Shown here piece after piece: positions 45,551-56,153 of a DNA stretch of 64,000 nt. The notes below the pieces were generated by a model. That model had not been told where the DNA came from, searched no databases, and saw only the letters and a program-made list of their open reading frames with translations. The position numbers and the translations under genes were made by a program. Numbering within the stretch: the first letter of the stretch is position 1; each line of letters starts with the position of its first letter. The stretch comes from Hyparrhenia diplandra (Eukaryota; Streptophyta; Magnoliopsida; Poales; Poaceae): positions 434,001-498,000 of the forward strand of contig JADLZK010007843.1 in assembly GCA_015847255.1 (NCBI GenBank), in the 5' to 3' direction.

Positions 45551-45559
45551 GCTTGGTTG

Positions 45560-46230
45560 ATATTTAAGAAAATGTAGTCCTCCTTTTGGATGATGAAATA
45601 GGATATTTGTTTCCATTATATAAAAAGGAAAGAATAAATTGTATGAAGATAATATTGATCAGAGGTATTATATATATTTTTGCCGTTGTAAAGGAAAAAT
45701 GTATAAAGATAAGTATATAATCTAGACAAATATTCATTGCTACTACAACATGGTAATCAAATTAGTTATTTGTAGTTCAAGGTCACAAATAAAAAGAAAA
45801 GGGTGTTTTTTCGGTCACTAGAATAATATGTATTCTATAAACCACACCTAACAGTAAGCAAATATGTTCAGCCTAATTGGTTGTGATTTTTTTCTGAGCA
45901 GCAACTACAGCTGCATGCTGTTATCTTACATAAAAACAGTACAAACATGTTTGCTGTTTGCAACCACATGTGTGCAATTGTATAAATCTGCAGGGAGCAC
46001 ATCCATTATAAAGTAGTATCACGCTCATTATTATGATATTTCCATAGTATTTGCATGCACATGAACCAAATTAAAGGCTGACAAAAACTGGAAATATGGA
46101 AATGTTTAATTAGTAGCATATCATTGATGCATACACCATACAGCCATGCATATAGTTTGGTGAACGAGTGAACGATAATTTTTAAAGGTACCATAAAACT
46201 TGCTAACTTGGCATCCATCATCGCAAAAAG
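45560..46230 (-). pseudogene. Decayed group C PHAS body without a site
   Basis: Homologous to 35390-35870 (shared GATCAGAGGTATTATATATA, TTGCTACTACAACATG, CACATCCATT-TAAAGTAGTATC). No miR2118-like motif or C-type TATA follows; instead a CACTA-like insertion begins near 46310. It is the second C body in the window without a trigger site. Confidence 0.5.
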
Positions 46231-46309
46231 TTTAAATCATGACCTTGGTGCAATTGCAAAGCAAGAGGTGCAAACGACTATTGGTTGGGCCGTCTGGCCA
46301 GCAGCTTTG

Positions 46310-47331
46310 TTACAATATCTTTGTTGTGTGGTAGTGCAGGGCACCCCGCCGCCCACCACCGTTAATTTATTTTCCGTTGCAGGAACCTTAATATGTCCGC
46401 AACGGAGTTTATTTTCTGTGGCGGGCGTCTGCCCGTAGAAAATGAAGTTTCCACGGTAGGTACCATTAAATGCCCGCCATAATAAATCGAGGCATAGTAG
46501 GCAGCCCATTTGGTTTCATTGTCCCGGTTTCATACAAATACAACAAGTTAGGTTTCTCATGTCGACACCCTTTCCCCACCGCTCTGCCTCCATTTCCCAC
46601 CGATAAGCATGTGTGCCCCTACTTACTTCTGCGGACAAGGGAGAGCCTCCTCTTTGTGCGGCGAGCACTGCCTCTGCCCGCGCGTCCCCTCCCTCTCTTC
46701 ACTCCCTCCGCCCAGAAGCACGTGTGCCGCGCTACTCCTTCCACGGTTGTGCTCCGGCTCCGTGCCAGTGGCGAGTACGACATGACGGCGGCGGTGGTGC
46801 AAGGACGTGGCGGCGGCACAGTTCCATGATAGGCGGCGCAATGATGTAGCCGCAACGCAGATCCACGACAGGGGTGGCGCATGGACATGCCAGATGCACA
46901 GATCCACGGTGGGCGTGGCGCATGGGCGCGCCGGCTACGTAGATCGATGGCGTGAGTGACGCAAGGACGTGAGAGCGTTGGCGGCGTAGATCCCCGGCTG
47001 CGGCGCCTAAAGGCGGCGACAGTGGTGCGGATCCAGGCCAGCAACGCCTCCCGGCGGTGGATCCATGCCAGCAGCGCCTCCCAACTGTGGATCCACGCTA
47101 GCTTCCACATCCAGCCAGCGGTGGTTGCGTCCACGAGCAGCCCAGATCCAGGCCCAGGCATGGTTGGGTCTGGGCTTTTTTTTTTGTTTTTTCTGCTTGA
47201 TTAGCCGGTGCGGGCACATTTTGCCTGCCCCAAAAAAAAAATGATTTACCGTGACCTGTCATTGGTGTTGGGGACAGTTGCCGGCCTCCAAAAATAAAAA
47301 ACGCCTGCCACTAAAAAGAATTGTGTAGTAC
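46310..47331. mobile_element. Degenerate CACTA-like element
   Basis: Both margins carry GCGGGC / GCCCGCC-type repeats with TTATTTTC and TTTACCGTG phrases like the subterminal arrays of the CACTA elements at 37.2 and 41.1 kb. The right end reads GAATTGTGTAGTACTG, a worn CACTACTAC terminus. The left terminus was not found with confidence. The interior (46560-47160) is GC-rich with Arg-rich frames on both strands and no recognised gene. Confidence 0.5.
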
Positions 47332-47339
47332 TGACATGC

Positions 47340-47783
47340 ACCAGTTGGTTAGATTGTTCAACTGAATTAAGCATCTAACTTGTCTTTGGGGTAACTTGTA
47401 CTAGCTATTACTAGCCGGGTGGTTGCACCATGGATACAATTTACTGATATTAATTATGTACCTCAATCCTCAACCGCTGAAGTTAATTATTTCCTTATTT
47501 CTTCTTTTTCAATCAAGAGAACTCTATAAGATGAGTAATTGCAGGCCGGAGAAACTACAAACAAAATATACCAAAGAACAATAGTTAATGCTGCATGGGT
47601 AACTGAACCCCAGGTCTTATACTTTTCTTCACTGGATAACTATAGCAAATTCTCAACGAAATTCAAGCAAAGCCAACATTCGCATATTGGTTAGTGCTAG
47701 CACGAGATCTTTAACTGCTGATGCATCCCATTCTCATCCCTATTAGACGTCTCTTCAATGGCCACCATTGAATTCCTATGTCA
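47340..47783 (-). ncRNA. 21-PHAS precursor B4, severed from its promoter (site 47715-47736)
   Basis: The site at 47715-47736 has core TGCTGATGCATCCCATTCTC, identical to B3, with the B lead-in GAGATCTTTAA. Upstream, after GAATTCCTATGTCA, a 5.9-kb copia element is inserted (47784-53660). The remainder of the B leader and the TATA (53812-53821) lie beyond it. Body sequence 47340-47714 follows the other B loci. Native transcription would have to cross the whole retroelement, so the locus is probably silent or LTR-driven. Confidence 0.62.
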
Positions 47784-48216
47784 TGTTGACACTGCTCGTT
47801 CTAATCGTGTCAAGTGTTGTTGTATCCATTTAGATGCATTAGCTAGTTCATTTAGTTGTTGAACATGTTTTGTAATAGCGCGTAGAATCGTGGGTGGAGT
47901 CGGAGGCTGCACGTCTCCTCGCCATGACCACGCCCAGGGGCTTTTCGCCGCTGCTGCTCACACGCGTGCATGCATGGGCGACCGACCATAAATGATGGCG
48001 CACTGTGCAGCTATGAGTTGTGGCGGGGATGTCGGATCGGCCCAGTTATAATCAAAGAAACAATGCATCAGGGAGCTGCGCCAGTCGCAGTGAACACATT
48101 TGTCTCTCGCTTTCTCTCTCGCTCCAGCGCACACGGTAGGGTTTTAGTTGACGCAGTCACCACCTGCCGGCGCCACGCCGTCGCCGAGCTCGCCGTCGTT
48201 GAGCTCGGTTCCAACA
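47784..48216 (+). repeat. 5' LTR-A of the composite copia element
   Basis: The 433-bp LTR runs from TGTTGACACTGCTCG to GGTTCCAACA. Its partner is 52506-52938. It is followed after three bases by GGTATCAAAGCC, one mismatch from the usual initiator-Met tRNA primer site TGGTATCAGAGC. Confidence 0.85.
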
Positions 48217-48327
48217 TTCGGGTATCAAAGCCGTTCTATGCAATATAGTGGCTCGGTGACTCCTCCCTCGTCGCTGCCGAAGAAGAAGTACGTCGTCCCT
48301 CGCCGCCGGGCACCGGAGGAGAAGAAG

Positions 48328-51300
48328 ATGGGAGATGGGTCGTCGAGCGGCCATGGCGTCAAGGATTCCTCACTCATGTGGCCGATGCTGTCACGCGACA
48401 ACTACACCGAGTGGTCCATGATTATGCAGTGCAATCTTGAAGCGTTGGAGATCTGGGAGGTGATCGACCCGGGGACCAATGTCAAGAGAGCGCACGATCG
48501 TCATGCCATGAGCGCGCTGCTCCGTTCGGTGCCAAAGGAGATGTGGCAAATGCTGGGCAGACACAAGACGGTGAAGGAGGCCTGGGAAGCGGTGAAGACG
48601 ATGCGAGTCGGTGCTGATCGGGTGAAGGAAGTAAACGCCCAGAAGTTGATGAAGGAGTTCGAGAACATCCGGTTCAAGGATGGGGAGGCGATCGATGAGT
48701 TTGCGATGAGGATCACAAATCTCGTCGGCAACCTCCAAACTCTCGGGAGTCGATCGATGATGTCAGCGTGGTGAAGAAGTTTCAGTTTGGCGTCGTGCGG
48801 CGCGATTCAACCAAGTGGTGGTCTCCATCGAGATGTTCAACGACCTCAAGAAGCTCTCGGTGGACGATGTCGTGAGCCTGTTGCGGGCGGGGGAGGATCG
48901 GCTCGTCGACAAGGTGGATCACATCGTCGACAAGGCCGGCCGCCTCCTCCTCGCCGAGGAAGAGTGGCTGGAGAAGAACAAACACCGACTCCATCCCGGG
49001 AACACGTCGACCGGGAGTGGATCTGGTGGAAGCTCTGGGAAAGGCAAGGCGGCGGTGCGCCCAGATGGGGGTGCCTCGGGTCCGGTCAAATTGACCTCCG
49101 AGGGCACACCACGGAGGAAAGGCCGGTGCCGGAACTGTGGCATATACGGTCATTGGGCGGAGGACTGTAAGAGGCCCAAGAAGGAGAAGAAGAGGGACGG
49201 CGCTCAGCCGGAAGCCAACGTCGTCATCGGTGCTGGCGGCGGTGATCAGGCGGGTGCACTGATGCTGGCACTGTGTGATGTCCGGCACGGGCCAACTCAG
49301 TGCATGCACCTGACGGAGGAGGTGGTGCCGGTGGACATCCCTGACGGCGTGTGGGTGCTGGACACGGGTGCCAGTAACCACATGACCGGAATGAGATCAG
49401 CATTGTCCCAACTTGACACTCGGATCACCGAGTCTGTCAGGTTTGGGGATGGTTCAAACGTCAAGATCGAAGGTATGGGTTCAGTGGTCATGAAAGATCG
49501 TAATAATGGCCATAAAGTACTTACTGAATATTACATACCTGCATTGAAAAGCAACATTGTGAGTTTGGGACAGTTAGAAGCAAAGGGGTTTAAGTTTGTG
49601 GGAGAAAATGGGAGGCTGTGTGTTTTTGATCAAGATCGTACACTGTTGATTTCTGCACCTAGAATTGGTAATCAGCTGTACTTGGCAAAGTTTGGGTTAA
49701 CACCACCAGTTTGCTTGCTCAGTCAGTCAGTAGATGAGTCATGGAGTTGGCATGCTAGGCTTGGGCATCTGAATTTCAGATCTCTGAATAATCTTGGTGC
49801 AAAATCCATGGTTCATGGTCTACCAGTCATTAGAAGTGTAGAGAAGGTTTGTGATGGGTGTGTTCTTGGGAAACAACACAGAAAGCCATTCCCACAGGTG
49901 TCAAATTTCAGAGCAGAAAATGGTCTAGAGCTAGTTCATGCTGACCTATGTGGCCACATCACTCCCAAGAGCGTAGGGGGCGAATCCTATTTTCTACCTA
50001 TGTGGCTGGACATGTTGAGTTCCAAAGATCAAGCCCTTGACAGTTTTAAGAGGTTGATGTAGAGGGCTCAAACTGAATCAAGTGGCAAGTTGAAAGCTCT
50101 TAGAACAGATAGGGGGGAGAATTTACCTCTAATCTATTCTCAGTTTTTTGTGATGAAGGGAGGATCAAACACTACACTACTACACCATATACACCACAGC
50201 ACAATGGAGTAGTGGAGAGGAGAAATCAGTCTATTGTTGAAATGGCAAGGTGTCTATTGAAAACAATGCAGGTTCCTTCAGAGTTACGGGGTGAGGCCGT
50301 CGAGCTGGCTGTTTACTGTTGAACAGGGCACCCACCAAAGCTCTAAACAACATGACCCCCTTTGAAGCTTGGCATAAGAAAAAATCCTTTGTGAGTCACT
50401 TAAGAGTTTTTGGTTGTACTTGCTCATGTGAAGATTCTTTGGTCCAGGGGCTGAATAAGTTGTCAGACAGATCCAAGAAGCTGGTGTTCATTGGCTATGA
50501 GTCTGGCACCAAAGGCTACATGTTTTTTGATCCCACCACCAAGAAACTTGTAGTCAGTTGAGATGTCATTTTTGAAGAAAATGTTCCCGGAATTGGAGCA
50601 AAGTAGACAACAACATAGATCAAGAAGTGACAGAGACACATTCACAGTGCACTATGATCGACTATCAAAAATCCGACAATAGAGAATCGGGGCCATTGTG
50701 AAGGCGATCCGATTGCTGATCATGGGCTAGAAGATTACGTCGATCCGGGGGGGTGCAACGGATCGGTTTGCACCACCTAATTCACCACATACTCTAAGCT
50801 CTAGTGTAGGTCAAGGCATTGTATATGCAACACCACCAGAACATCATTCTGAAGAAACATTTGGTGGACCACTGAGATTCAGAAAAGCCAGTGATCTCTT
50901 AGATACATCCGAGGAGGTCTTTGGACTATGAGTCTGATGGGCTGTGTCTATTAGGCTGCGAGATGAGCCAAGTGGAGTGGATGAAGCATTGGAGAATGAT
51001 TCTTTGGATCAAGGCTATGAACACCTGAAATGCAAATCAATTCGGGAGAATGACACTGGCATTACTACGATCCGCCAAAGGGTCACAAGGCAATTGGTTT
51101 AAAATGGGTCTATAAAGTGAAGAGGGATCCAGAGGGTAACATCATCAAGCACAAGACAAGGCTTGTTGCAAAAGGTTATGCTCAAAGACAAGGAGTTGAT
51201 TATGAAGAGGTTTTTGCTCCTGTTGCTAGGCTTGAAACAGTGAGACTAATGCTAGCACTAGCTGCCAATGGAAAATGGCAAGTACATCACATGGATGTAA

Positions 51301-52495
51301 AATCTGCATTTTTAAATGATGAGCTGCAGGAAGAGGTTTATGTCCAACAACCTCGTGGCTTCCAAAGCCCCAGGCATCCAGGAAAAGTTTTGAAGCTGAA
51401 GAAGGCTCTTTATGGGCTCAAACAGGCACCTAGAGCCTGGAATGCTAAGTTGGACAAGGAGCTGATCAGATTGGGTTTTAGCAGGAGTGAGGAGGAACAT
51501 GCAGTCTATAAGAAGGGCAGTGGGGACTCCCTATTGCTGCTGGGAGTGTATGTTGATGATCTCATCATCCGTGGGCCTAATATTCGGGTTATTCGGGGAG
51601 TTTAAAGCGTAGATGTGCGAGAACCTTCAGTATGTACGATCTGGGCTTGCTTAGTTATTATTTGGGGATGGAAGTCAAGCGAAAACCTGGTGAGATAACT
51701 CGTGTCGAAAGCATATGCAATGAAGATTATTGACCAATGTGGGATGACTGGGTGTAATACGGTGGACACTCCTATGGAGCAAAAGCGAAAGCTGTTACAC
51801 AGGAAGCACGGAGCCGTGTGAAAGATGCAACAAAGTTCAGAAGCTTGGTAGGCAGCGTAAGGTATTTGGTGAACACTAGGCCAGACATTTCTTATTCAGT
51901 TGGTCTTGTGAGCAGGTTTGTGGAATCACCATCTACTGAACATTGGGCTGCTATAAAAAGAATTGTCAGGTACATTGCAGGTACCACTGACTATGGTTGC
52001 AAATACACAAATAGATCATTTGATAATTTGAAAGGCTCTTAGGGATACTCGGACGACTTGAAGAGGAAGAGCACCACTGGTGTTGTATTCTTTCTGGACG
52101 GAAACATAGTGACATGGACCTCACAGAAACAGAAGGTTGTGTCATTGTCTAGCTGTGAGGCCGAATATGTTGCAGCGGCCTCAGCAGCATGTCAAGGAGT
52201 GTGGCTCCTTCGACTCATCTCTGATCTGACAGGACATAGACTGCAGAAGTTCAAGCTGTTGATGGACAGTAAGTCAGCCATAGAGCTGAGTAAGAACCCG
52301 GTGTATCATGAACGAACCAAGCACATTGACACTCGCTACCATTTCATCAGAGAGTGTGTCAGTAATGGCATTGCCGAGGTTGAACACATCAGTACTAATC
52401 GTCAGCTTGCAGACATCCTAACAAAGCCCCTCGCGAGAATCAAGTTCGTGGAGATGCGTCAGAAGCTGGGAGTCAGTGAAGTTGCACACGACTAA
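48328..52495 (+). pseudogene. Copia gag-pol pseudogene
   Basis: From ATG 48328 the gag (UBN2-like, MWPMLSRDNYTEW) is open to a frame break near 48770. The 415-codon frame 48815-50062 follows, with zinc knuckle CRNCGIYGHWAEDC, protease DTGASNHMTG, the HARLGHLNF / CDGCVLGK zinc-binding region and the first part of integrase. A stop at 50060 and others break the integrase (resuming 50319-50561). The RT (51117-51605) has LVAKGYAQ, HHMDVKSAFLN, ALYGLKQAPRAW and YVDD. The RNase H (51818-52495, one internal stop at 52040) has GYSDD, SSCEAEY, MDSKSAIEL and KHID. The order PR-INT-RT-RH defines Ty1/copia. Confidence 0.85.
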
Positions 52496-52505
52496 GGGGG
52501 TGAAA

Positions 52506-52938
52506 TGTTGACATTGCTCGTTCTAATCGTGTCAAGTGTCGTTGTATCCATTTAGATGCATTAGCTAGTTCATTTAGTTGTCGAACATGTTTTGTAATAG
52601 CGCGTAGAATCGTGGGTAGAGTCGGAGGCTGCACGTCTCCTCGCCATGACCGCGCCCAGGGGGCTTTTTCTGCCACTGCTCACACGCCGTGCATGTCGCA
52701 CGGGCGACCGCAAATGATGGCGCACCGTGCAGCTGTGAGTGGTGGCGGGGATGTCGGATCGGCCCAGTTATAATCAAAGAAACAATGCATCAGGGAGCTG
52801 CGCCATTCGCAGTGAACACATTTGTCTCTCGCTTTCTTTCTCGCTCCAGCGCACACGGTAGGGTTTTAGTTGACGCGATCACCACCTGTCGGCGCCACGC
52901 CGTCGCCGAGCTCGCCGTCGTTGAGCTCGGTTCCAACA
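52506..52938 (+). repeat. Second LTR-A of the composite copia element
   Basis: The 433-bp LTR is preceded by the purine tract AAGGGGGTGAAA and followed, unusually for a 3' LTR, by another primer-site and leader copy (52939 to about 53087) encoding MGDGSSSGHG, as after the first LTR. The element therefore had, or recombined with, a second internal region. Confidence 0.85.
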
Positions 52939-53087
52939 TTCTGGTATCAAAGCCTATGCAATATAGTTGCTCGGTGAGTCCTCCCTTGTCGCCGCTGAAG
53001 AAGAAGTATGTCGTCCCTCGCCGCCGGGCACTGGAGGAGAAGAAGATGGGAGATGGGTCGTCGAGCGGCCATGGCCTCAAGGAGTCC

Positions 53088-53660
53088 TCACCGAGCCACT
53101 ATATTGCATTGAATGGCTCTGATACCAATTGTTGGAACCGAGACTGGGATCAGCTTCCGGTCTGGCCCAGCTCGTTGTACGCGTGCGAGCTAGCACCTCC
53201 ACAGGCCACTGAGCCACAACATATCAAGGTCTGGGCCTAACTCATCCCAAAAGACTAGCCTAATAGGTGACGACTGCCACGCCTTATATGTTGTGCTCCC
53301 CCACCATCAGTTACCGATGTGGGACTAACCCCAACAAGTTCTAGTATCAGAGCCAGTCCAATAACCCGCAACAAATCTCGGTAGGATCACACACAGACAT
53401 AGGAGCCTGCTACAAGTTGGGGCCCGGACCGATGTGTGACTATGGGGGAGATTGTTGGGGTTAGTCCCACATCGGTAACTGATGGTGGGGGAGCACAACA
53501 TATAAGGCGTGGCAGTCCTCACCTATTAGGCTAGTCTTTTGGGTTGAGTTAGGCCAGGACCTTGATATGTTGTGGCTCAGTGGGCTTGTCGAGGTGCCAG
53601 CTCGCACGCGTACAGCGAGCTTTGCCGGACCGGAAGCTGAGCCCAGTCTCGGTTCCAACA
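53088..53660. repeat. Inverted pair of short LTR-B sequences with 116-bp centre
   Basis: 53130-53336 and 53453-53660 are about 207-bp LTR-like sequences in opposite orientation; each reads TGTTGGGGTTAGTCCCACAT to GGTTCCAACA in its own direction. Left of the first is a reversed leader with minus-strand TTGGTATCAGAGCC (53115-53128). The 116-bp centre carries a forward TAGTATCAGAGCC and the purine tract TATGGGGGAGAT directly before the forward LTR. This is a long palindrome with a short loop. Confidence 0.82.
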
Positions 53661-53665
53661 TGTCA

Positions 53666-53850
53666 GATCATCATACTCATCGCACTCTACCATTTGAGAC
53701 TAGTCCATTTCCATAGGTGTGGTGTCTGAATTCTAGTTTTTCCTGTGTGTTTCCACATTGCACCATGAAGCAAATGTGCTTTTCCTACCCTCGAAATGGT
53801 GCAGCTACGAGCTACATATAGTTTTTTCTACCCAATTTGTTGGAAGTTAT
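53666..53850 (-). promoter_or_regulatory. Displaced promoter and leader of PHAS locus B4
   Basis: GATCATCATACTCATCGCAC and the following leader (GTTTTTCCTGTGTGTTTCCA, GAAGCAAATGTGCTTTTCC) match B1, B2, B3 and B5 promoters. The TATA is CTACATATAG (53812-53821), a weak variant. Closing the copia insertion at TGTCA restores the usual B order with the site at 47715. The AATATTC core and facing TATA are not recognisable upstream here. Confidence 0.65.
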
Positions 53851-53989
53851 CATGGATGGGGCCGGGGTAGGGGACCAACATAGGCTCAATGGTGCTGTGG
53901 CCGAAGCATAACATGGACCTTACTGCTACAATGGTGGATCACAGTTCCAGTGAAGTTATGTTAGGAAGTTAGAGACCACCCCTTAAGGT

Positions 53990-54777
53990 TCGGAGGACCG
54001 AATCCAAATCCTGCACCTGCTCGTCTTGACGATAGAACACTGGTTTGCTATGTTTGTTAACTAGATTTAGCATTTTACATGTTGGTGGAGTAATTTACAC
54101 CTATTATCTTAGTTGTTGTTATCAATTATTGAACTCAATTACCCTTTGCAGAAATCATTTAATTGTTTTTTCACTTTTCTGAATATGCAAAGGAAAAGTA
54201 ATTGCAGGGGAATCTACAAAAATGAGTTGGAACTGATCATGGCATATCAACCTGTCTTAAACTGTTGCCAACCAAAGCTGAACAACTCTACATATAACAT
54301 TAGGGACTAGTCGTCTGGCAAGAAATCTACTGAACAGACCAAACACAATACAGTTCTCGATGGAGCGTCTGTGCCAAATGAGTGAAGTCTTGGATATATA
54401 TTGAGCAGACATGACCGAGTCTGACCACATATTATCCCCAAAGGCTACTGTGGAGCCATCTCTTTGTGTAGAATGTGCCACATCTCTGTAGATGGTTGTT
54501 GACAGGCAACAAATCATGCCACAAAGAAAGAGCCCACTTCTCTGCATTCATGGGACACTTTGCCTGAATAGTGCTTTTCCCACACTTTTTGTTTAGGCCA
54601 CAAGACTGCCGGCCATCCACAAGGTTTCTAACTCTTGCTGTGTTGTGGTGTAGCTCAGTAACCCTATTCCTGATGTATCCCATTCCTACAATTAGACTTT
54701 TCTTCAGTCACCTTTGAATTCCTAGGTGGGTCCATCATACTCATGCCACTCTTGTATGTATGTTCCTATACTTTTCT
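53990..54777 (-). ncRNA. 21-PHAS precursor A4 (miR2118 site 54667-54688)
   Basis: The site at 54667-54688 has core TCCTGATGTATCCCATTCCT. With its end bases it differs from the miR2118 form I know only at positions 10-11 (TA for CC), the best match in the window. The minus-strand TATA (54805-54816) is about 117 bp upstream, followed by AAAAGGCCCTCGAATATTCC and the facing TATAAATT at 54903-54910. The body matches A1 and part of A3 (GGCAACAAATCATGCCACAA region). First predicted 21-mer: 54676 down to 54656. Confidence 0.75.
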
Positions 54778-54919
54778 TGTGTGTTTCTACATTGCACCGG
54801 CCAGCTATTTATAAAGTTTTTCCCTTGAGGACGCGTAATGATCAAAAGGCCCTCGAATATTCCTGCAATATGATTATTTGCCTTACCTGCCTTCTCCTAG
54901 GCTATAAATTGGACGGGCT

Positions 54920-55440
54920 TGTCTATGATTTGACATGTAAAAAATAAAACCTTTATTTCCAATGTCTCGTTTTACTTGTTAAGCCCCACTACTGAATAAC
55001 TTGCTTGGTTGATCTTCAAATTAATCATGTAGCCCTTTTCCTCTGAAGAGGGTAGTGGGAGACTTGTCATCGTTCCAGTATCATGTTCACATGATTAAAG
55101 TCTCTAACTCAACACAGATCATTGTTTATGTGGCTAATTAGTATTTCAATACTAAATGATGCGTCTGCTGGCAACAGTGAACCCACATTTTGTAGCTGTC
55201 AAGTGATAGGCACTACACGACCATCATCCAGTAGCTGTCAATAATGACCGTCAAACAGATAGTCAGTCCCTATCCTCATTTTGTAGCACAATGTGATGAG
55301 ATTAAAATGAATACCGTTACTTTCAAAGATGGGTGAAAAAGGTGACAGGTCATCCGCCCATCTTGCTCATGCAAGAGGTCTGTATTATTAATGAAATTAA
55401 CATATGTAGTTGAACTTGCCATCTCTGCAAAATGAAATAA
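54920..55440. other. Duplicated flank with two empty transposon sites
   Basis: No gene. The stretch matches 8320-8414, 9202-9670 and 9880-9930. It lacks the CACTA element (single GTT at 55008-55010) and the Stowaway MITE (single TA at 55403-55404) present in block I, so it represents the pre-insertion state. Confidence 0.75.
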
Positions 55441-55719
55441 AATTTGAAAAAGGCCATTGCCATGCACCTCCAAGCCCAGGATGGACATGACATCAATGTG
55501 TACACAAACAGGTACGCTACACACTAGCATATCTACCACGTTCAACCAAGATAACAGGCAAGAGGAGGATCAACGATATCGTGACCACTACACATGGAGC
55601 GCAGTGGAAGAAGAGAGCGTCGATGTAGTAGAAGTAGCAGTACATCCTTGAGTACCAGCAGTAAAGACACATTCGCCCGTGCTCCACATGTTCATTGCTG
55701 ATCAACACTACACCAACAG

Positions 55720-56144
55720 TGTTGGCGCAGGATCAACAATCACACACAATTTGCACAGTGGCTAACCTAGAGATGCGGATCAGAATCAAGAACACGCATG
55801 AACACACCCAAACTGGCAACTGTCGACAGGGTTGACAGTGCCCCTTTTCACTCTACGAATGTTCAACACAACACGCGGTTACAAATAACTCGAGGCAGCA
55901 ACACACACCTCGGACTCCCAGCTACTTATACCAATAGCTTACAAGCTCTAAAACACACTCGAACTGAATGAAAACACACGATACATTTGATGTCAGACAA
56001 ACCACTGTGCGACGTCGTGGTCGTGGGCGCGTCCACCACTGGCACCAACCGCTCCCGTGTTCCCTTGAATTCAAACGCTCCGGTTCCGCCTGGTTGCTCC
56101 TCCACGTCACCATCATCCTTGAACACAGCTGGCTTAACCCAACA
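55720..56144 (-). repeat. 3' LTR of the minus-strand copia element
   Basis: 425 bp, bounded by TG and CA in the element's own direction. It contains ACTTATACC (minus-strand GGTATAAGT) as the only TATA-like stretch. The polypurine tract lies at 56145-56155. Confidence 0.88.
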
Positions 56145-56153
56145 TTCTCCCCC

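Larger units (their letters stand above)
47784..53660 (+). mobile_element. Composite Ty1/copia element flanked by TGTCA
   Basis: The 5877-bp unit is bounded by a perfect 5-bp duplication TGTCA (47779-47783 and 53661-53665) inside locus B4. It comprises LTR-A (47784-48216), a primer-binding-like GGTATCAAAGCC, gag-pol, purine tract AAGGGGGTGAAA, a second LTR-A (52506-52938) and a further stretch of leader. A reversed leader, a reversed short LTR-B and a forward LTR-B (53453-53660) follow. The two LTR-A copies differ at roughly twenty positions by eye, about 95% identity. All coding parts are broken. The outer duplication implies that the composite integrated as one piece, or that the tail was added later within it. 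Confidence 0.82.

Noticed and set aside
54667..54688. The miR2118-like motif copies could be MIR2118 genes rather than target sites
   Set aside because: I found no complementary star-like sequence within hairpin distance of the copies I inspected, and minus-strand TATA boxes point to transcripts carrying the complement, that is, the target.
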